A DNA stretch of 64,000 bases from Sinohyriopsis cumingii (taxonomy: Eukaryota; Mollusca; Bivalvia; Unionida; Unionidae): the NCBI GenBank assembly GCA_028554795.2, contig CM068827.1, forward strand, positions 144,101,751 to 144,165,750, given 5' to 3'. Within the stretch, counting starts at the first letter, position 1; the number at the start of each line of letters is the position of its first letter. Shown one piece after another: positions 1 through 11,542 of the stretch. The position numbers were made by a program, and so were the translations under genes. The notes under the pieces were generated by a model. That model did not search any database. It was not told where the DNA came from and worked only from the letters and a program-made list of their open reading frames with translations.

Positions 1-1287
1 GGTGGCCTTTCCAGAAGGGGACTACATTTTTTGTGAGAAGTATAAGTAATGTACATAGTGAGAAAGCAACATACTTCAAAACATTTAATATCTTTATTAA
101 ATATCTTCATCTAAAAGTAACATTAATTATTAAAATGTTCTTCTTGTTATAATAATAGACTTATTTCAACTGAATATACTTTAATAGTTCTTATTCTTGG
201 CTTAAGCGTGATATGCAAGCAGGTATTGTTGTCATGCACATTGCAAAACCATTCAAAAATGTCATTTAAATCTTGGTACATACATAATTCACTTTCCATT
301 TGCTCCATTCTCCCACTGCTGCTGAATAACATCCTTATGGGTTACGATGTTTATTTGAGTCTTTTCAACATAAAATTATCTTATTCTAGGATTTTCTACG
401 TAAAATTGTGCGGCAAGTCACCCTGTCCTACATCATCTTATGTTGTCGAGTAGAATAGCTGACTTATAGCTGACTTTCTTCTAAAATAATATGTCTCCGT
501 TTATGTTACAACATGTTAATGTTTGATAATGATGTATTCAGATGTTGCAATTTAATTATGCAAACGAAACTTTTGTCGAGTGGACGAAATGTCTTCTTTG
601 TAAAAAAAGAGATAAATGTGCTGTCACATGATTTTTTGGTCTTTGTCTGGTACCCTGTTTTGTGCAAGGTCAAGGTTAATTTCTGTGTGTGTGTGTGTGT
701 TAATGAACAAAATCTATTTTTAGCCTATGATGACCCTGTTATGACTTGACAATTATGTCTGGTTGTAATCAACAAAGAGAAGAACTCAACAGATGTGTGA
801 AGCCCAAAACTCTATCATAACATTGTTGAGACCATTTCCTGTAAACGTCAGCATTTAAAGACAATGACACGATACTAATCTTACTGTTACATGTACTTTA
901 GTCAACACTTCTTTTAGTAACGGAAACATGATATTGGGACACACATATTGACGATACAGATAATCTGATTACTTACCTTACATCACGATATGAATTAATT
1001 ATTGGTTCTGGATACATTTGAAGAAAAAATTGTCGATCGTGAGGGGAACATTTTACATTTTTGTACTAATATGCTGGCCACTGGTTGCGTTACAGGGGTG
1101 GCCATTTTTGAAGGGTACTTCTGAATACAAATTTGTTGGTGCCAAGGGATTCTGGCTGTAAGAAGGCCACTGGTCAGGGGGGCCGTTAAAGAGGAAGACT
1201 GCTGTACAGATACAATTTTAAAACCGCTAAAACCCACTAATAATGTATTAACCTTAAGATAAGAGCAAACAAGGTTGCTTTACAATA
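1..1287. other. no recognised gene
   Basis: AT-rich sequence with a short (TG)n run near 685-700. A stretch at 995-1,237 has a splice-donor-like end (GGTAAGT read on the minus strand at about 972-978) and an acceptor-like CAG, but neither possible reading frame resembles a protein I know. It could lie in the last visible intron, or downstream, of the minus-strand pleckstrin-like gene. Confidence 0.4.
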
Positions 1288-1494
1288 AAAGTATGTGTGT
1301 GTGTGTTTTGAATTTTTAACATAGCTTTAACAATTTTTCAGTCATATTGTTATGATGTCTGCAGTGTGGCAGTTTATAGTGATGTCTAGCAATGGGACAT
1401 CATGTCCCACCAAGTCACATTATTCTGGCACAAGGTAGGCCAGTCCTAACACTAACCTTTAAATGCTGGGCACCTAGCAAGGCTGATGTTCAAT
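1288..1494 (-). repeat. SINE-B, 5'-truncated copy
   Basis: This matches the body and tail of the second tRNA-derived SINE family in the window (full copies at 29,765, 52,345 and 63,690). Shared parts are the segment around 'gtctgcagtgtggcag', the 'gggacatcatg' block and the 'cctaacactaacc' block, in the same order on the minus strand. The tRNA-like head is missing. Confidence 0.7.
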
Positions 1495-1619
1495 AATAAA
1501 GTAAATTCTTTTAGTAAATTATGTTCTCAAATAACACTTACCTGATTACATTAACATTAGAAACTACCCTCTACTACGTCCAAATCTAAAGACAAATAAC
1601 CGACTTTCCTTTTATATAG

Positions 1620-1878
1620 CGGGCCCCGAGTGGCCGAGTGGTCTAAAGCGCTCACTGTTACGGATCACTGCCATCTCACCTCTGTCTGCGTGGGTTCAAG
1701 TCTCGGATTTGGCCAATGTGGATATGTGAGAAAGCTTGCCAGTAGCTTCTCGAGGGTCGGTGGTACTTTCCGGGGATTTCCCGGTTTCTTCCTCCACCAT
1801 TAATACTGGCCGCCATGTATAGCCTATTGCGTGCTGAAAAATGGCGTTAAACCCTACAACAACAACAACAACAACAAA
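1620..1878 (+). mobile_element. SINE-A, tRNA-derived SINE, full length
   Basis: The head resembles a class II tRNA (Leu/Ser-like). It has an A-box-like GGCCGAGTGGTCTAAAG and a B-box-like GGTTCAAGTCTC, then about 150 bp of body with 'ccggtttcttcctccaccat' and 'tggccgccatgtatagcc', and a (CAA)n tail. Eight more copies occur here. The A and B boxes would act as an internal Pol III promoter. I take it as an inactive insertion that defines the family, not as a functional tRNA gene. Confidence 0.9.
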
Positions 1879-2572
1879 TCCTTTTATACAGCTGATAGAC
1901 AAAGGGAAGTAACTCTTACAGATTAATTCCCCTGTTCCCACTAGCTGGCTGATCACCTATGTCCTGGTTATAAATAGTTTAAACTTAAGCAAAACATTTA
2001 CCAGGATGCTCACAGTGCAGGGAAGGAGGAGGGGGTAGTTTTTAGCAATGTGGTCAGGTAAGTATTATTGGAGAAACATAATTTATATTATCCATCAAAT
2101 ACATTACTCAATCACATTAACATTTGGAAAATAGATACGAGGAGGAAATACCTGAGCATCCATCCTTTACCTGCATCACCTCATATGAGCACTATGACTG
2201 CTCTACTGAAAGGATGAATTTCTACCAATGTTAGTTTAGCACAACTGAAAAGAGTGTGTTTATGAATTTGGAATCCAGCACCTACTTCTTGTCTTACAAT
2301 AAAACGTTTCCCAGGTGAATCAAGTGAAAGTTACAATGTCATGCCCAGAGCTGAGGCATGTGGTTGTGTGTGGTAACTGTCTGAGTGGCCTGAAAAGATT
2401 TAGCTTTCTTCACTATAAGGTCATGCCATGTAAAAAGAAGATGAAGAAAGGTGTCTGGGTTTGCCAGCCAAATGACTCCACTATTGTCTTGAATTGAGAC
2501 ATTAAATTCAATGGCCAGAATGATGAAAATTGCTTGTATTTCGTAAGCTGAAATCTGATCCTGGGATACATC
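1879..2572. other. no recognised gene
   Basis: I see no coding pattern, splice-bounded exon or repeat family member here. It probably lies within or beyond the introns of the minus-strand pleckstrin-like gene. Confidence 0.4.
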
Positions 2573-2811
2573 AGTTGTTGTTGTGGAGTTTAACGCCATT
2601 TTTCAGCACATGATAGGCTATACATGGCGGCCAGTATTAATGGTGGAGGTAGAACCCGGGAAAACCCCGGAAAGAACCAGTGACCCACGAGAAGCTACTG
2701 GCAAGCTTTCTCACATACCCACACTGGCCGAATCCTAGACTCAAACCCATGCAGACAGAGGTGAGATGGCAGTGATCCGTAATGGAGAGCGCTTTAGACC
2801 ACTCGGGGCCC
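2573..2811 (-). mobile_element. SINE-A copy 2
   Basis: The (TTG)n tail comes first on the plus strand, then the body, then the tRNA-like head ending 'ccactcggggccc'. It is the first unit of the local tandem array. Confidence 0.88.
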
Positions 2812-2938
2812 ATGGGAGACATCAGAAAACACTGACTGAATTACTACCTTTAGCCATGCACCTAGCGCCTGTTCGTTTATGTCTTGCTCTCCTGCCATAA
2901 CCAACAAGGAATAGTCTTTTATGGCCATTGCAAACACT

Positions 2939-3191
2939 CTTGTTGTTGTTGTTGTTATAGGATTTAACGCCACTTTTCAGCACAATATAAGCTATACATG
3001 GCAGCCAGTATTAATAGTGGAAAGAACCCGGGAAAACCCCAGAAAGAACCACCGACCCACGAGAAGCTACCGGCAAGCTTTCCCACATATCCACATTGGC
3101 CGAATCCGAGACTCGAACCTATGCAAACAGAGGTGAGATGGCAGTGATCCATAACGGAGAGCACTTTAGACCACTCGGCCACTTGGGGCCC
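2939..3191 (-). mobile_element. SINE-A copy 3
   Basis: Second unit of the tandem array. It has the same tail, body and head as the other copies and keeps the longer head end 'ccactcggccacttggggcccc'-like sequence that the neighbouring copies have lost. Confidence 0.88.
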
Positions 3192-3317
3192 CCGGGAGAC
3201 ATCAGAGAACACTGACTGAATTACTACCTTTAGCCATACACCTAGCGCCTGTTCATTTATGTCTTACTCTCCTGCCTTAACCAACAAGGAATAGTCTTTT
3301 ATGGCCATTGCAGACAC

Positions 3318-3561
3318 TCTTGTTGTTGTTGTTATAGGATTTAACGCCACTTTTCAGCACAATATAGACTATAAATGACAGCCAGTATTAATGGTGGAAA
3401 GAACCCGGGAAAACCCCAGAAAGAACCACCGACCCACGAGAAGCTACCGGCAAGCTTTCCCACATATCCACATTGGCTAAGCCCGAGACTCGAACCCATG
3501 CAGACAGAGGTGAGATGGCAGTGATCCATGACAGACAGCGCTTTAGACCACTCGGGGCCCC
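3318..3561 (-). mobile_element. SINE-A copy 4
   Basis: Third unit of the tandem array, with a few private substitutions, for example in the 'ctataaatgacagcc' part of the body. Confidence 0.88.
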
Positions 3562-4893
3562 ATGCAGACACTCTCCATGTGCCTATGATAGCATATGAGA
3601 GAATGTAACAGGTCTGCGGTTTTGTCCTTCTTGATTGATCTATTTAAGAGAGAAAGAGAAAAAGAGAAAGGATAGTTACTTCTTAGTTTCTAAGTGATGG
3701 TAACCAGTTCTTTGAGACAAAACCAAAATGTTGCAACATTATAACAAATGAGCCATTAGAACAAAACTGCATGTAGTTAAAATCCATAGACGGTGCATGT
3801 AGTTTGCTCACCCTACAAATTGACCCTAGCATTGTCAGGAAGCAAGTTTTGCAGATAAGTGCTTCAGTGAGGTGGAAAACAGGAGTCTGAACATAGATGA
3901 GTTGACCTGCATCAAGACCCAGAAAAGGTTCCATTTTGGGAAGTTTGATCTGTTGAGATAGGGCATGATGTTGGAAAGGTCCTTGTTATCGCCAATTTCA
4001 TCTCTTTCATGATGTCTGAATGTGTCTGAGATCATGGAATGATATTGCTTGATTGTAACATTTGCTAGAAAGTTTGCCAGTTGGGGAATGGAGACTGAGA
4101 TAAGTATTATGTCAAGAACATGACACCAGTTATTGAAAAGCCACCACTTCCCCTCATATTCCTTCAAAATGGAGGGCTTTCTAACTGGTACACCTCCCCA
4201 CAGTAGGAGAAATGGATGTATTTGTGTGATACCTTGTGGACAGGTATAAGGAAGAAACTTTACTGCAGAAAGGCAGATGGATCTTGCAATCCTCATCATG
4301 ACCTTTAGGACAACCTGTGTTACAAGAGATGCCTATTAATTTCAGCAATCTTTGTTGACTGTGGCAGAATTCAAATGGACATGATGTTCATCATCATCAT
4401 CTATGTCAACTAAGGCCTTGACTTTGTAGGTAGGATTTATTGCAGGAGGTCATTCTGATGCAGACAAATTTCCGTCTATTTCTTCAACTGCAACCTTAAA
4501 AATGGATTACATCTATTTGTTGGTTTGACTGGAATGTTCAGGAAAATCCATAATATTGCCACCTTTCATCAACAAGGAATATAGCATTCCATATGGCAAT
4601 AATGATGCTGCAACATTACCACATGTCAACAACGTTCGACCAACCAGATATGTTATTTCTTCCAGCGGAGTCCAGCACAGAACTGGCCATTCAGCCAGCT
4701 GGCAGATCCATGACCACCACAACCGTACAATGTTTGTCAGTATGGCTGGACTGGTTGGTCAGTAACTGGAATGGCAAAAATTGGACAAAATATGACTAAC
4801 AGGTTAGTTAGATGCCAAACCTGAAAGGTAATCCCACATACCTAGATTCAACGCTTTCCATTTCATGCAGAGCAGAGGACTGAGACTTTTATA
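3562..4893. other. no recognised gene
   Basis: Two moderately long open stretches (minus 3,835-4,299 and plus 4,556-4,765) show no family motif, no conserved domain pattern and no splice context. They may be remains of an old mobile element, but I cannot name it. Confidence 0.4.
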
Positions 4894-4905
4894 CCAGGTG
4901 GAATG

Positions 4906-5163
4906 TTGTTGTTGTTGTTGTTGTTGTAGGGTTTAACGCCATTTTTCAGCACACGATAGGCTATACATGGCGGCCAGTATTAATGGTGGAGGAAGAAACC
5001 GTGAAATCCCCGGAAAGAACCACCGACCCTCGAGAAGCTACTGGCAAGCTTTCTCACATACCCACATTGGCCGAATCCGAGACTCGAACCCATGCAGACA
5101 GAGGTGAGATGGCAGTGATCCGTAACGGAGAGCGCTTTAGACCACTCGGCCACTCGGGGCCCC
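4906..5163 (-). mobile_element. SINE-A copy 5 with target-site duplication
   Basis: Full-length SINE-A flanked by a 12-bp direct repeat, CCAGGTGGAATG, at 4,894-4,905 and 5,164-5,175. This is the signature of LINE-mediated insertion. The copy is close to the consensus of the other copies and so is fairly young. Confidence 0.92.
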
Positions 5164-5175
5164 CCAGGTGGAATG

Positions 5176-6404
5176 CCAATTGGTGTTTTTGTACAACTCT
5201 CTCATGGTCATGCTCGAAAACAGAGATTGCTGTAAAATACATATTATTCATGAATTCATGAATCCAATTAATGATCAGAATTGCTTGTTATGGCATCAAA
5301 TGGTGAAGTCATCACTGCCACATCTTTGGGGGGGCGGGGTATATTGAAACCCACATAAAGCTAACTAAAATTTCTGAAACTGGATGAATACTAAGAATTT
5401 CATGCTTGGATGATTTGGGACATGCCCTTTCCTTTACAACCTTTCAATTGCTTTCTCAAAAAGTTGGATCACATATATGTCTATGTTGTATATGTGCCAC
5501 ATGTGTGTCAGATATGACTCTGAACAGAGAAGGCACATCTCCTAGTTATCCTCCAGGATTTTAAAGCATCAATACTTCTTGCACTTAACTGCCAAAAGAG
5601 AAGAGAAAACATGCAAGTGCATAGGAAAAATATAGCAAATACCGAAATTGGCAAACTCGTTACTGTTACAAACTAAAAAAATGTGAAATAACTTAAATTT
5701 AACAATGCAATACAATTACACCAGAGAAAATTTAATGTTACCAATCTATATCACATTTACAATATTGATTCATAAAAACAACTGCAAAAATATGTTCAAA
5801 ATTAAATGTAAGATTCAACAGCTGCAAGCAAAGTTTAAACTGGTTACATTTATGACAGTAGCAGCCATCCAGTTGAAACAAAGGGAGTTAACTGTAAGAG
5901 TTACTTTCCTTCATTTACATATTACATATAGATGTAAAGATGGTTTCTTGTCTTTCAGCACTGGCTGGATTCAGAGACAGCAGAAATGTTAATATGATCA
6001 GGAAATGTATTTGACAAATTCTGTGTAAAATGGTAAATGACATTTAAACACAAACTGAACTGTGGTCATGACAATCATGATAATATCATGGTACTGAAGA
6101 TAGCATCTGAAATGATACAAATGTCAACAGGTCAAAAAAATATGCCCCCGATTATCCCAAAGATTATACAAGACAGACAAAAAATTATTATACAATTATC
6201 ACATCTTGTTTTGCAGAACATTACCTCCAACCTCTGTACTTTAGGTTATAACTCAGCTGCAATTAATTCTATTCCAAAACAAATCCGAGTTGTCTGTAAA
6301 ATACATTGAATTGGAAAGATTTATATTTCATTCAACTTCGTGATTAATAAAAATATGAATATTGAACACTGCATATGTAATTAATGTCTGTAATTAACAC
6401 TTAC
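5176..6404. other. probable intron of pleckstrin-like gene
   Basis: This lies downstream (minus strand) of the DEP-domain exon at 6,405-6,496. The next exon is not recognisable. The open stretches here (5,705-5,992 and 6,037-6,309 plus) are compositionally biased and match nothing I know. Confidence 0.4.
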
Positions 6405-6496
6405 CCTGGAAACAGTTCTTGTGAACAATTCCATTTCTGACCTGGTTGGTCAATGCTACCCCTGCATCTTCGTCTTGTAATGCACCCAGGACCTCA
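6405..6496 (-). CDS. PLEK-like: pleckstrin-like gene, exon with start of DEP domain
   Basis: The exon is bounded on the minus strand by an acceptor (gtttcag) and a strong donor (G|GTAAGT). It starts with one base that completes a codon begun by the 'AG' end of the exon at 11,490-11,542. It then reads 30 codons plus one base. The peptide contains LGALQDEDAGV and HKNCFQG, which match the start of a DEP domain in pleckstrins: an LGAL segment, an acidic turn followed by G-(I/V), and an N-x-CF-x-G motif. The DEP domain in this family lies between two PH domains and helps membrane and phosphoinositide signalling. The rest of the DEP domain and the second PH domain were not found. Confidence 0.72.
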
Positions 6497-7183
6497 CTGA
6501 AACATGGTAGATTAAGATCTTCTATTCATCTCAATGTACTCATCATAGCATACTGGTGTTAATGAGAAAGGTACTCATACATATCCCTCCTGGTATGATA
6601 CAGAAACAGTTTTGGAGTTTTAGGTGTTTTAACAGACTGACGTTCCTGATTGGATATAAATATCATTTACTGATTTTCAACCCACCTGACATGGAGGCTA
6701 CACCACAAGCCACCAATGACCCAACTTTGACATAGCATGTCCTAAGATACAATTATACTTAGTGAAAACAGGTGTTCTACATATTTACTGTAAAAGCAAC
6801 ACCACTGCTATGGAGCCATAACATACACAATTTTGATAGAGTATGTCCTAATAAACACCCAATAAAATCTGATTGAATATGATTTGGCCATTTTAGAAGT
6901 CTACAATAGGTTTTTCACCTGGTTGCTAATGAATACAATCAAAAAAACGAAATGTGGCATAGCATGTCCTCAGCAACATTTATACCTAATTCTATCTGTT
7001 ATGTATATCTATATTATGTGCTTAATTTTTGCAGGTTGAGGAACTAATGCCTACCTGAGATTCATGTCATTATTTTAAGAAGTAAACAAGACGTTTACTT
7101 GAATTTGAGTTCAGGACCTGCTCTGGTTTACAAGTTACACAAGGTTTTCCACTGAAAATCTACTGTGTCACAGGGCAAGTGAA

Positions 7184-7185
<2 letters not shown>

Positions 7186-7249
<64 letters not shown>

Positions 7250-7292
7250 AGAGAATGATAGATAAATATATAGAGATATATAGATATATATA
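7186..7292. repeat. (TA)n microsatellite
   Basis: About 58 bp of uninterrupted TA, followed by degenerate 'gagagaatgatagataaatata' repeats. Confidence 0.95.
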
Positions 7293-7341
7293 TATAGGAT
7301 TTGGTAAACAAATATTAATTCTTGTTTTATGATCTGTCTGT

Positions 7342-7490
7342 GGAATTACTATAGGATTAAATGATCATGGTTGGGTATTTATCGATGTGTAAATTTTACC
7401 TAAAGGACTTTATGTTAACTTTGTGAGTGATTAGGTAAACTTTACACATCGATAAATACCCAACCATGATTATTTAATCCTTATAATTCC
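7342..7490. repeat. near-perfect inverted repeat (hairpin), arms about 58 bp
   Basis: The left arm (about 7,342-7,401) and right arm (about 7,433-7,490) are reverse complements with only a few mismatches. The core ATCATGGTTGGGTATTTATC in one arm pairs exactly with its complement in the other. A 31-bp loop separates them. It lies in an intron of a minus-strand gene, so a transcript of either strand could fold into a long stem. It may be a foldback MITE or a microRNA-like or endo-siRNA hairpin. Confidence 0.85.
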
Positions 7491-8294
7491 AATTTTGTCC
7501 TTTCTTTCATCAAATCAACTTATTCCATCAACAATGCATTCCAATTTAAGTAGTGTGTATGTCACATTGCATGCCCATGATTACCTAAGTCAAGAACAAA
7601 GGAATTGGTTAGAAGCCACGTATATGTCAGACCCCGTGGCTATAGTGGTCCTGTTCATAATTGTTATGAGAGCTAGCTTTGTTGAGTGTCAAAAATCACA
7701 TGTGGACATTGAAAGCTTTGTTCAAGAACAAAGGACCCTTATTGGCATCTTAAATCTCACCATGTTGACAGACGGCCGGAGCATTGTCTGCTAAGTTGAA
7801 CAGAACAGAGTAGAATCAATATCCAATCAGAATTGAGATTGAGCATGGTCACCATTTAAATCCAAATTTAATTGAGTAATTTAGACTCCAGTGATTTATT
7901 ACACTGCATATGGCAACATTCTAAGGTGCAGCTTGATCAAAAACTTGTCATTATTTACCTCATTACCCTCTATTATTGCAGTGTAAATATTATCTTAAAT
8001 GATGCACAGCTGAATGCATAAAATACCATCTTTCAAAAAGATTCCCACAGAAGATACCCATCAATAATTAAAATGCCCTGACAGGCAACCAGCATCCTGT
8101 CCTGACTAGGAGTCTAGGGGCAACACTGTGTACAAAGCTACATACAAGTTTCATAGCAAATAATGGGTTTGCATCCAAAGATGCTCATTTAGTTATTGAA
8201 TAATCTGAATAATTTACTCTATTTGTTTTTAAATTGTGATCATTATTTTTCATCTATTATTATCATTTATCACATGCCTTCTTAAATGCCAACA

Positions 8295-8515
8295 TTAAAT
8301 TTACACAGTACATGATCTAGGTGTCACTTTCAACAATATGCTCTCATTACATTAACATACAATGAACATATGCAAAGCTGCATATCTGAATCTGAGACAC
8401 ATAAGCTCCATTCACAATTTTCTTTCATTTGATGCCACTAAAACTCTTGTGTGTTCCTTAGTGTTTTCAAGACTGGACTATTGTAATTCACTTCTATCTG
8501 ATTCATCCTTATCAC
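8295..8515 (+). mobile_element. CR1/L2-type LINE fragment, 5' part of an interrupted copy
   Basis: With one in-frame stop, the plus strand reads a reverse transcriptase C-terminal region: HDLGVTF, NICKAAYLNLRHI, ATKTLVCSLVFSRLDYCNS. These segments are typical of CR1/L2-type elements and are close to the minus-strand copy at 23,755-25,800. It stops abruptly at the MITE-B array and appears to resume at 10,904. Confidence 0.85.
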
Positions 8516-10903
8516 ATTAACCCCTGGAGGTTTTTGTCATTTTTGCCTCAAATTTGAGTAGGAAACACATTTTGAAAGCTACTTCTGAAAAGATGCGAAA
8601 ACACCAATTCCCAGGTGAGCTTTCAATAACATACTGTAGTTGTGTTAGAAACATTGTTTTTCATTGGCTATTTGGCTCACACATGAGCAGAAGGGTAAAA
8701 GTTGGATTTTTATTGTATTATTTTTTTGGTTGCTAAACAGAGCCATTATTTTTGTATCGAGACCATTCTTTATTCCAAATGCCCATCTTATCCGACTTTT
8801 TGCAAAGGTTCATCTGTCTGTTTGCAGTTCATACTAATTTGCCTTAGATCTGAGACCAAAAAGTCTAAAATCCAGACACAAAATTGGATTCTGACCACGG
8901 GCGAATTTTGGGTAGAAAAAAATCGGGACCAAAAAATGAGGTTTTTCCATCTGTATTTGTAGTGCAACTAGATATTCCAGATTATTTGGTATCATTGTAG
9001 AGCTACGTCTGTCTACCTTTCTATAATACCACCTACTTTAGTGTATCATGTATGACCATGATGCTACAGAGCTCAGCAGTAGGCTACTACCTCCTGCCAT
9101 GTTAACTCGTCACCAGGGGTTAATGTGCTAACAAGGATTTTTAATTTTTTTTACAAATCGTCAAGGAATGACTAAATTTGTACTTTATGTGCAATGTCGA
9201 TGCACAAGTGATTAAATATGCAAGGAATATTCAAATTTGGTGACGTCATCAAAATGCACCCATTAACACATTAACCCCTGGAGGTTTTTGTCATTTTCAC
9301 CTGAAATTCAAGTAGGAAACACAAAGTCATATGGACAGCGTTCTTTGCATACCAGGGCCCAGCAACGTGGAATGAATTGCCCACTGAACTTAGACACAAA
9401 GACACAGTGATCACATTCAAGAGGGCTCTCAAAACTCACTTATTTCGAATGCAAGAACAAACTTAAAGACCTAATAATGTTTCCTACCTGAAATATTCTC
9501 AGCATGTTTTTTATTTTTTTAATATTTGTTTTTGTAATAATATTATTATATGTTTTTTTTTATCTTATAGGTGTTGTCTAATGTTGTAAAGCGCTTAGAG
9601 CTTCTAAAGAATAGGCGCTATACAAAGTCCTCATTATTATTATAAATAATTATTATTATTTTGAAAGCTATTTCTGAATAGATCTGAAATCACCAAACCC
9701 CAGGTGATCTTTCAATAACATACTGCCTAGTTGTGTTAAAAACATCATTTTTCATTGGCTATTTGGCTCGTGCATGAGAAGAAGGGTAAAAGATGGGGTT
9801 TTGGGGGGGGTTTTCCTCTGCTAAATGGAACCAGTATTTTTGTACTGAGACCACTCTTTATTCCAAATGCCCATCTTATCCTACTTTTTGCAAAGGTTCA
9901 TCTGTCTGTTTGCAGTTCATACCAATTTGCCTTAGATATGAGACCAACAAGTCTAAAATCTAGACACAAAATCGATTCCAACCATGGGCGAAATTTGGGT
10001 AGAAAATAATCGGGACCAAAAAATGAGGTTTTTCCATCTGTATTTTGTAGTGCAACTAGATATTCCAGATTATTTGGTATCATTGTAGAGCTACGTCTGT
10101 CTACCTTTCTATAATACCACCCACTTTAGTGTATCTTGCATGACCATGATGCTACAGAGCTCGGCAGTAGGCTACTACCTCCTGCCATGTTAACTCGTCA
10201 CTAGGGGTTAATGTGTTAACAAGGATTTTAAATTTTTTTTTTACAAATCGTCAAGGAATGGCTAAATTCATAATTTATGTGCAATGTCGATGCTTAAATA
10301 TAAAAGGAATATTCAAATTTGGTGACGTCATCAAAATGCACCCATTAACACATTAACCCCTGGAGGTTTTTGTCATTTTCGCCTGAAATTCGAGTAGGAA
10401 ACACATTTTGAAAGCTATTTCTGAATAGATCTGAAAACACCAAATCCCAGGTGATCTTTCAATAACTAGCTGCCTAGTTGTGTTAGAAACACCATTTTCA
10501 TTGGCTATTTGGCTCGCGCATGAGCAGAAGGGTAAAAGCTGGAGTTCTTTTTCTTTTTCTTTCTTTTTTTTTTGCTAAGCAGAGCCATTATTTTTGTATC
10601 GAACCACTCTTTATTCCAAATGCCCAGCTTATCCTACTTTTTGCAAAGGTTCATCTGTCTGTTTGCAGTTCATACCGGTTCGCCTTATATCTGACACCAA
10701 AAGGTCTAAAATCCAGACACAAAATCAGATTCTGACCACGAGCGAATTTTGGGTAGAAAAAAATTGGGTCCAAAAAATGAGGTTTTTCCATCTGTATTTT
10801 GTAGTGCAACTAGATATTCCAGATTATTTAGTATCATTGTAGAGATACATCTGTCTACCTTTCTATAATACCACCCACTTTAGTCGCTAGGGGTTAATGT
10901 GTT
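8514..10903. repeat. tandem array of three MITE-B units (about 745 bp per period)
   Basis: MITE-B starts CATTAACCCCTGG and ends with its complement (CCAGGGGTTAATG), about 610 bp in all. Copies lie at about 8,514-9,126, 9,265-10,213 (interrupted by a LINE) and 10,346-10,903 (with an internal deletion). The same roughly 135-bp spacer, including 'ggtgacgtcatcaaaatgca', follows copies 1 and 2. The array therefore grew by tandem duplication of MITE plus spacer. No coding capacity. Confidence 0.88.
9322..9660 (+). mobile_element. CR1/L2-type LINE 3' end inserted in MITE-B
   Basis: Codes for the last part of the LINE ORF (QGPATWNELP, then LRHKDTVITFKRALK) followed by the 3' UTR with 'ggcgctatacaaagtcctc' and an (ATT)n tail. 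MITE-B sequence continues on both sides ('aggaaacaca' to 'ttttgaaagc'). It is 5'-truncated, as is usual, and nearly identical to the 3' end of the 23,755-25,800 copy. Confidence 0.9.
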
Positions 10904-11440
10904 TAAGTATGAAGAACTGAGCGCACCCTCCCCTGCTCTGTAACCTTCACTGGCAACCCATTGGATCCAGAATCAAACAAAAAAATCCATTCACTATGCT
11001 ACATTTCATTGACTGGCTCCAGACCAACAGATATCTGACCTCAATATGTGTACACTCCATCTGGTAACGTATATTCCTCTTCCGACAGTTACATTCTTAT
11101 TGTTCCCATTGTTAAAACAAAATCATCCAAAAAATGTTCTTTTGCTTACTCAGGGCCAAGGTATGTTTAATAAATTGCCCAAAGATCTTAGACACGAGGA
11201 TAAAGTGTCCTCATTAAAGAATGCTCTTAAAACTCACCTGTTTTGACTACATGAACAGACATAAAGACTTAATAATGTTTACTTCTTTAATTACTGTTGG
11301 CATGTTTTTGCTTTGTAATTTCATGGCATTTTGTTTTTAAATCTTATAACTGTGTATGTTAAAATGTTTAATCTAATACTGAAGATTGCTTGAAGCTTCT
11401 AAGATTAGGCACTGTACTAAGTCCACATCATTATTACCCT
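10904..11440 (+). mobile_element. CR1/L2-type LINE, 3' part of interrupted copy
   Basis: Resumes the element broken at 8,515. It encodes FNKLPKDLRHEDK and LKNALKTHLF near the ORF end, then a 3' UTR ending 'aggcactgtactaagtccac' and 'atcattatta'. It differs clearly from the copy at 9,322-9,660, so it is an older or different subfamily. Confidence 0.8.
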
Positions 11441-11489
11441 AGGCCTGCATTTGTTTTGGGTTTTTTGTGTGTTGTTGACCTACTCTCAC

Positions 11490-11542
11490 CTGACATTGGC
11501 AGTAACTCTGAAATGCTTGAACTGCACAGGATTTTTTGATAC
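11490..11542 (-). CDS. PLEK-like: pleckstrin-like gene, short linker exon (53 nt)
   Basis: A 53-nt exon on the minus strand with acceptor 'ccatttcag' and donor AG|GTGAGA. It begins in phase 0, matching the end of the PH exon at 13,583-13,708. It ends with two bases (AG) that need one more base, which the next exon at 6,496 supplies. It reads VSKNPVQFKHFRVTANV, the linker between the first PH domain and DEP. Two independent phase agreements are the main support for an exon this short. Confidence 0.7.

Larger units (their letters stand above)
2573..3561 (-). repeat. tandem array of three SINE-A plus flank units (about 380 bp)
   Basis: Three SINE-A copies (about 2,573-2,811, 2,939-3,191 and 3,318-3,561, all minus strand) are separated by the same roughly 125-bp flank. 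It begins 'gggagacatcag' and ends 'ttatggccattgca'. The first and second flanks are 380 bp apart. Because SINE and flank repeat together, the array arose by tandem duplication and not by three insertions. Confidence 0.88.
6497..8294. other. intron of pleckstrin-like gene (first part)
   Basis: Part of the roughly 5-kb intron between the exons at 11,490-11,542 and 6,405-6,496. It contains a (TA)n run and a long inverted repeat, listed separately. No exon was seen. Confidence 0.5.

Noticed and set aside
995-1237. Possible exon of the pleckstrin-like gene with donor- and acceptor-like ends
   Set aside because: None of the frames resembles DEP or PH sequence, and the frame that would follow from phase contains stops.
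1620-1710. Functional tRNA-Leu or tRNA-Ser gene
   Set aside because: The head lacks a proper acceptor stem and is followed by a conserved SINE body and (CAA)n tail in nine copies.
3835-4299. 154-codon minus-strand frame
   Set aside because: No recognisable motif or splice context. It may be part of a dead mobile element, but I cannot support that.
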